Assembly: GCA_031266295.1 (NCBI GenBank)
Contig: JAISBH010000264.1
Span: forward strand, 1-17,390
Direction of reading: 5' to 3'
Origin: Oscillospiraceae bacterium
GTDB lineage: Bacteria > Bacillota > Clostridia > Christensenellales > Aristaeellaceae
Length of the DNA: 17,390 nucleotides
Position numbers and translations under genes: made by a program
In this document: piece by piece, positions 14,143 to 17,390 of the stretch
Numbering within the stretch: position 1 is the stretch's first letter
How the letters are laid out: every line of letters starts with the position of its first letter
The notes under the pieces: model-generated
What the model saw: the letters and a program-made list of their open reading frames with translations, nothing else
Databases searched by the model: none
Told to the model about the DNA's origin: nothing

Positions 14143-14364
14143 CTAATTCTTACTGCGCCAGGTTATCCGCCCGCGCGTCAAATCATATGGCGAGAGCTCC
14201 ACGGTGACGCGGTCGCCCGGGTATATTCGGATGAAGTTCATCCGCATCTTGCCCGAGATATGAGCCATAATCATGTGGCCGTTAGGCAACCGCACCTGAA
14301 ACATCGCGTTTGGAAGCGCCTCTACGACGGCTCCCTCTACCTCAATACTATCGCTCTTGGCCAA
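14143..14364 (-). CDS. infA: Translation initiation factor IF-1 (probable TTG start)
   Basis: Binds the 30S A site during initiation. The OB-fold protein shows IEVEGAVVEALPNAMFQVRLPNGHMIMAHISGKMRMNFIRI and PGDRVTVELSPYDLTRGRITWR. An ATG exists at 14368-14370 (adding Met-His), but the ribosome binding site AAGGAGGAGG (14380-14371) directly touches it. The TTG two codons later (14362-14364) has a 6-nt spacer and gives an N-terminus M-A-K-S-D-S-I-E-V-E-G that fits the family exactly, for a 73-aa product. The start overlaps the end of the KOW gene by 17 nt. If the ATG is used the protein has 75 aa. Confidence 0.95.
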   Translation of the reverse strand: MAKSDSIEVEGAVVEALPNAMFQVRLPNGHMIMAHISGKMRMNFIRIYPGDRVTVELSPYDLTRGRITWRSKN

Positions 14365-14677
14365 GTGCATCCTCCTCCTTGCCGACCGCGTATCCGGCGC
14401 TGGCTAAACGCGAGCGCACATGCGCATCCAAGAGCGTGCCCGAACGCGCCTTTTCCACAATGTCGTCAAACCGGTCGGGCTGGGGTCTCACGTGGAGGAT
14501 CTTCTTCTTCTTTGGAGCGGACGTCTTGCGCAACCTGCCGTCCGCCAGCATCGCGTAATTCGCCAGCGGCACGTCCATCACCACAAAGAAACTACCCGCG
14601 TCGCGTCCCGCCTTGGATAATACCACCCGCCCCGGCTCTATTGGATAACCGGCCGTCCGCCGCGCCGCGCAGATCAT
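14348..14677 (-). CDS. KOW-domain RNA-binding protein (L14e/L6e-like)
   Basis: A 109-aa protein of the group annotated in Clostridia as ribosomal protein L14E/L6E/L27E-like, usually coded between map and infA as here. The KOW segment is IEPGRVVLSKAGRDAGSFFVVMDV (about 13-36), followed by YAMLADGRLRKTSAPKKKKILHV, which is typical of this small family. The Arg/Lys-rich remainder fits RNA binding; the precise target is unknown. Its ATG overlaps the map stop codon in an ATGA arrangement (14674-14677), so it is translated by coupling. The tail after about residue 70 is longer than in many relatives. Confidence 0.88.
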   Translation of the reverse strand: MICAARRTAGYPIEPGRVVLSKAGRDAGSFFVVMDVPLANYAMLADGRLRKTSAPKKKKILHVRPQPDRFDDIVEKARSGTLLDAHVRSRLASAGYAVGKEEDALGQER

Positions 14678-15447
14678 CGCCCGGCCTCCGCCGCGTGAGC
14701 CAGCGCTATGGGCAGAGTCAGAATCTCCGGCTCGCCGTAGGTTATCAAAACCGTATGCTCATAATGCGAAACCCAGCCACCATCCTTCGTCGCGATGTGC
14801 CACCCATCGTTTATGACATCATATCCACCCGCCGATATCATCGGCTCAATGGCCAGCGTCATACCGGGCGCCAGCCTCGGGCCGTGTCCCGGTTTACCGA
14901 AGTTGGGCACCTCCGGATCCTCATGCATCTCCCTGCCTATACCGTGCCCGCACAGCGCGCGTATAACCTGATAACCGTTGGATTCAGCCCAGGCTTGCAC
15001 GCTTGAGCCGATATCGCTCAGTCTGTGACCGATCTTCATCTGGGAGACGCCCTTCCAGAAGCATTCCTCTGTCACGTCGATCAGACGCTTCGCTTCCGGG
15101 CTGACGTTGCCTACGCCTATCGTGTATGCGCTGTCCGCCTGCCACCCATCCAGCACCAACCCGCAGTCAAGGCCTAATATACAACCTTCCGCGAGTGGAA
15201 CATCATTCGGGATGCCGTGCACTACCACCTCATTGACGCTCGTACACAACGAGGCGGGGAACCCTTCGTACCCCAGGAATGACGGCGTGGCGCCAGCGTC
15301 GGTGATCATTCGATGCGCTATCTTGTTAAGATACATCGTCGTGACGCCTGGCTTCACATATTGCCGCAATTCGGCCAATACGCTGTAAAGCAGCCGTCCC
15401 GCCGCGCGCATCTTCTCAATCTGAGCGTCGTTCTTGATTGAGATCAT
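14674..15447 (-). CDS. map: Methionine aminopeptidase type I
   Basis: Removes the initiator Met from nascent proteins. It is 257 aa and cytosolic. The metal-binding set is D94 (LDCG), D105 (QADSAYT), H168 (GHGIGREMHEDP), E201 (AIEPM) and E230 (SHYEHTVLIT), with H77 (VVHGIP) as the substrate-binding His. The N-terminus MISIKNDAQIEKMRAAGRLL is the normal family start without extension, so this is the short type Ia form. The ATG lies directly beside the adk stop codon, and the 3' end overlaps the KOW gene. Confidence 0.97.
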   Translation of the reverse strand: MISIKNDAQIEKMRAAGRLLYSVLAELRQYVKPGVTTMYLNKIAHRMITDAGATPSFLGYEGFPASLCTSVNEVVVHGIPNDVPLAEGCILGLDCGLVLDGWQADSAYTIGVGNVSPEAKRLIDVTEECFWKGVSQMKIGHRLSDIGSSVQAWAESNGYQVIRALCGHGIGREMHEDPEVPNFGKPGHGPRLAPGMTLAIEPMISAGGYDVINDGWHIATKDGGWVSHYEHTVLITYGEPEILTLPIALAHAAEAGR

Positions 15448-16089
15448 CTAAGCGCCCGCCGACTCTGCATGTTCAAGAAAGCCCTCAATGTACGCGAATC
15501 CCTCGTCCAGCGGCATAGCCCCGTCCATAGCGGTCAAGCGACCCGTCCCCTGATAATATTCCACCAGCGGCGCGGTCTGTTCGTGATAGACCGACAGTCG
15601 GTTGAGCACGGTCTCGGGGGCGTCGTCCTTGCGCAGAATCAGGTTTCCGCCACAACCCTCGCAGCGTGTCCGACCCTTCAGGCGATCCACATGGTGTGTC
15701 GCGCCGCAGTTATCGCAGACACGTCGCCCCGAGAGCCGCTTCACGATCGCCTCGTCGGCCATCGTCATATAGACAATTCGATCCAGCTGGCAGATCTCCT
15801 CCAACGCCCTCGCCTGCGGCACCGTGCGCGGGAAGCCGTCCAGTATGAACCCTTTCGCGCAATCGCCCTGCCGTATCCGGTCGTCGACGATCTCGATCAT
15901 TACTTCATCCGGCACCAGCAAGCCTTGATCGACATACGTTTTCGCCCTCAGCCCGACGGGCGTACCCGCTTTCATGGCCTCGCGCAGAATCTCGCCGGTC
16001 GATATCGCCGGAATCCTATACCGCTTGGCGACAAGCGCGGCCTGGGTGCCTTTGCCAACTCCCGGAGGCCCCAGAAACAGCAGCTTCAT
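15448..16089 (-). CDS. adk: Adenylate kinase, zinc-LID form
   Basis: Interconverts ATP and AMP with two ADP. It is 213 aa. The P-loop GPPGVGKGT is at 7-15, STGEILRE at 30-37, DGFPRT at 84-89 and GRRVCDNCG in the LID. Four Cys (C125, C128, C143, C146) form the structural zinc site common in Gram-positive enzymes. AGGAG (16096-16100) is 6 nt before the ATG. It lies between secY and map, the usual order. Confidence 0.97.
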   Translation of the reverse strand: MKLLFLGPPGVGKGTQAALVAKRYRIPAISTGEILREAMKAGTPVGLRAKTYVDQGLLVPDEVMIEIVDDRIRQGDCAKGFILDGFPRTVPQARALEEICQLDRIVYMTMADEAIVKRLSGRRVCDNCGATHHVDRLKGRTRCEGCGGNLILRKDDAPETVLNRLSVYHEQTAPLVEYYQGTGRLTAMDGAMPLDEGFAYIEGFLEHAESAGA

Positions 16090-16124
16090 TATATACTCCT
16101 CGGCATGTCAAAACCTCTATCCCT

Positions 16125-17378
16125 TTACAGGAATCCCTTGTAGTGACGCATCAGCAGCTGACTTTCAAGACTGCGCGTCGTCTCCAGCGCGACGCTTACA
16201 GCAATCAGCAGGCTGGTGGCGGCAAACGGCACGCTCGTGGACAACAATCGCGTCGCGAACGTTGGTATGACGGCGAGCACAGCCAGGAACACGCCTCCGA
16301 ACAGCGTCACCCGCGACGATATGCGCGAGAGGTAATCGCTCGTCGGCTTGCCTTGCCTGATGCCGGGGATGATACCACCGTTCTGCTGCAGGTTCTTGGA
16401 AATCTCCACAGGGTTGAACGTTATGGAGGTGTAGAAATAGGCGAAGAACAGTATCATCAAGCCCACTGCCACTTGATACCATACGCCGTTCAGGAACTGA
16501 CTATTCCACCAAGTGGAAATTGGCGCGTTTGGAAAGAAGCCCATGATCGTGCCAGGGAACTGCATGATCGAATACGCGAATATCAGCGGCAGGACGCCGG
16601 TCGAGTTCACCTTCATCGGGATATGGGTGGACTGCCCGCCCATCATTCGCCGTCCCACTACGCGCTTGGCATACTGCACCGGCACGCGGCGCTCGCCCAT
16701 ATCCACGAACGTAACCGATACGATCATTATCAGCGCCACTGCCAGCACGGCGACCATGGCGATCCAGCTTATCAGGTTCGCACCTGATACCAGGCTGGCG
16801 ACGCCCTGGCTCGTCCAGGTGAACAGGTTGGTGATGATACCTGAGAAGATCAGCAGCGAGACCCCGTTGCCAACGCCGTTTTCCGTGATGCGTTCACCAA
16901 TCCACATCGACAGCGCAGAGCCGGCGGCCATTGACAAGCCGATAACCAATCCGCTCATGAACGTCTTCTCGCGCATACCGCCCAGTCCGTACACCAGACC
17001 GACCGCCTGTATAAAACCCAGCACCACGGTCAGATACCGCGTGTACTGCGCAATCTTCTTGCGGCCTTCCTCGCCTTCCTTCTGCAGGCGCTCCAGGTAG
17101 GGTATCGCGACCGTGAGCAGCTGCATGATGATCGACGAGTTGATGTACGGCGTGATGCCCATGGCCATGATGGTCATGTTGGAGAACTGATTGCCTGTCA
17201 TCATGCTCATGAAATCGAGCAAACTGAACCTTGACATCGAGGCTTGAACGGCCTCGACGTCAATGCCAGCTACGGGGATGACGCCCGCCAGACGGTATAT
17301 CAGCAGCATGATCAGGGTATACAGTATCTTCTTGCGCAGCTCCGGAACGCGCCAGCAATTACGCAGCGTTTCGAGCAT
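16125..17378 (-). CDS. secY: Protein translocase subunit SecY
   Basis: Channel-forming subunit of the SecYEG translocon in the inner membrane. It is 417 aa with about ten membrane helices. It begins MLETLRNCWRVPELRKKILYT and ends LLMRHYKGFL, and contains GITPYINSSIIMQLL, ENGVGNGVSLLIFSGI, the cytoplasmic loop GERRVPVQYAKRVVGRRMMGGQSTHIPMKVN, FNPVEISKNLQQNGGIIPGIRQG and a final LESQLLMRHYKGF. It is complete: the ATG follows AGGTGG (17385-17390), which touches the window edge. First visible gene of the ribosomal block; rplO and the other spc genes would lie beyond the right edge. Confidence 0.97.
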   Translation of the reverse strand: MLETLRNCWRVPELRKKILYTLIMLLIYRLAGVIPVAGIDVEAVQASMSRFSLLDFMSMMTGNQFSNMTIMAMGITPYINSSIIMQLLTVAIPYLERLQKEGEEGRKKIAQYTRYLTVVLGFIQAVGLVYGLGGMREKTFMSGLVIGLSMAAGSALSMWIGERITENGVGNGVSLLIFSGIITNLFTWTSQGVASLVSGANLISWIAMVAVLAVALIMIVSVTFVDMGERRVPVQYAKRVVGRRMMGGQSTHIPMKVNSTGVLPLIFAYSIMQFPGTIMGFFPNAPISTWWNSQFLNGVWYQVAVGLMILFFAYFYTSITFNPVEISKNLQQNGGIIPGIRQGKPTSDYLSRISSRVTLFGGVFLAVLAVIPTFATRLLSTSVPFAATSLLIAVSVALETTRSLESQLLMRHYKGFL

Positions 17379-17390
17379 TTCAGACCACCT

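Overview
The window looks like chromosomal DNA of a GC-rich Clostridia-type Firmicute, probably an anaerobic gut or rumen lineage. The grounds are a secY-adk-map-KOW-infA-rpmJ-rpsM-rpsK-rpsD-rpoA-rplQ cluster with the small KOW RNA-binding protein between map and infA, a zinc-type S4, a four-cysteine adenylate kinase, the cdaA-cdaR pair, strong AGGAGG ribosome binding sites and near-consensus sigma-A promoters. No species call is possible from this alone.

Layout. (1) 1-484: a hairpin-rich composite repeat, with part of a further unit running off the left edge. (2) 485-5565: punA (purine nucleoside phosphorylase, +) converging on cdaA-cdaR (diadenylate cyclase and its YbbR regulator, -). A secreted SH3/peptidoglycan-binding protein (+) is divergent from cdaA. 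(3) 5566-6008: a second copy of the repeat in inverted orientation, starting directly after the stop codon of the wall protein, so the two copies bracket the 5-kb block. (4) 6029-8218 (-): rhaA, then a DUF1858 redox-disulfide protein and a VOC (glyoxalase-fold) protein with their own promoter and a terminator. (5) 8313-9410 (-): a DUF421 membrane protein and a DUF4363 protein, divergent from (6) 9544-10788 (+): a type-2 glycerate kinase. (7) 10791-17378 (-): the end of the spc operon and the alpha operon, closed by an intrinsic terminator.

Genes working together. CdaA and CdaR form a membrane c-di-AMP synthase unit, and the divergent wall-binding protein fits a cell-envelope theme; glmM, their frequent third partner, is absent. 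DUF1858 and VOC are co-transcribed. The ribosomal block supplies translation (S4, S11, S13, L17, L36, IF-1), transcription (RNAP alpha), protein export (SecY), N-terminal Met removal (Map) and adenylate balance (Adk).

Most unusual signal: the inverted repeat pair is a chain of consecutive short hairpins. Between the two copies one stem carries two compensatory base-pair changes. Another carries a change that keeps pairing only as G-U in one transcript direction. This suggests selection on a structured, oriented element rather than on the short peptides it could encode. Other items worth checking are a folded rpmJ-rpsM spacer in the position where S4 autoregulates the alpha operon in enterobacteria, a probable TTG start of infA, and a wall protein ending in a Cys/His-rich domain.
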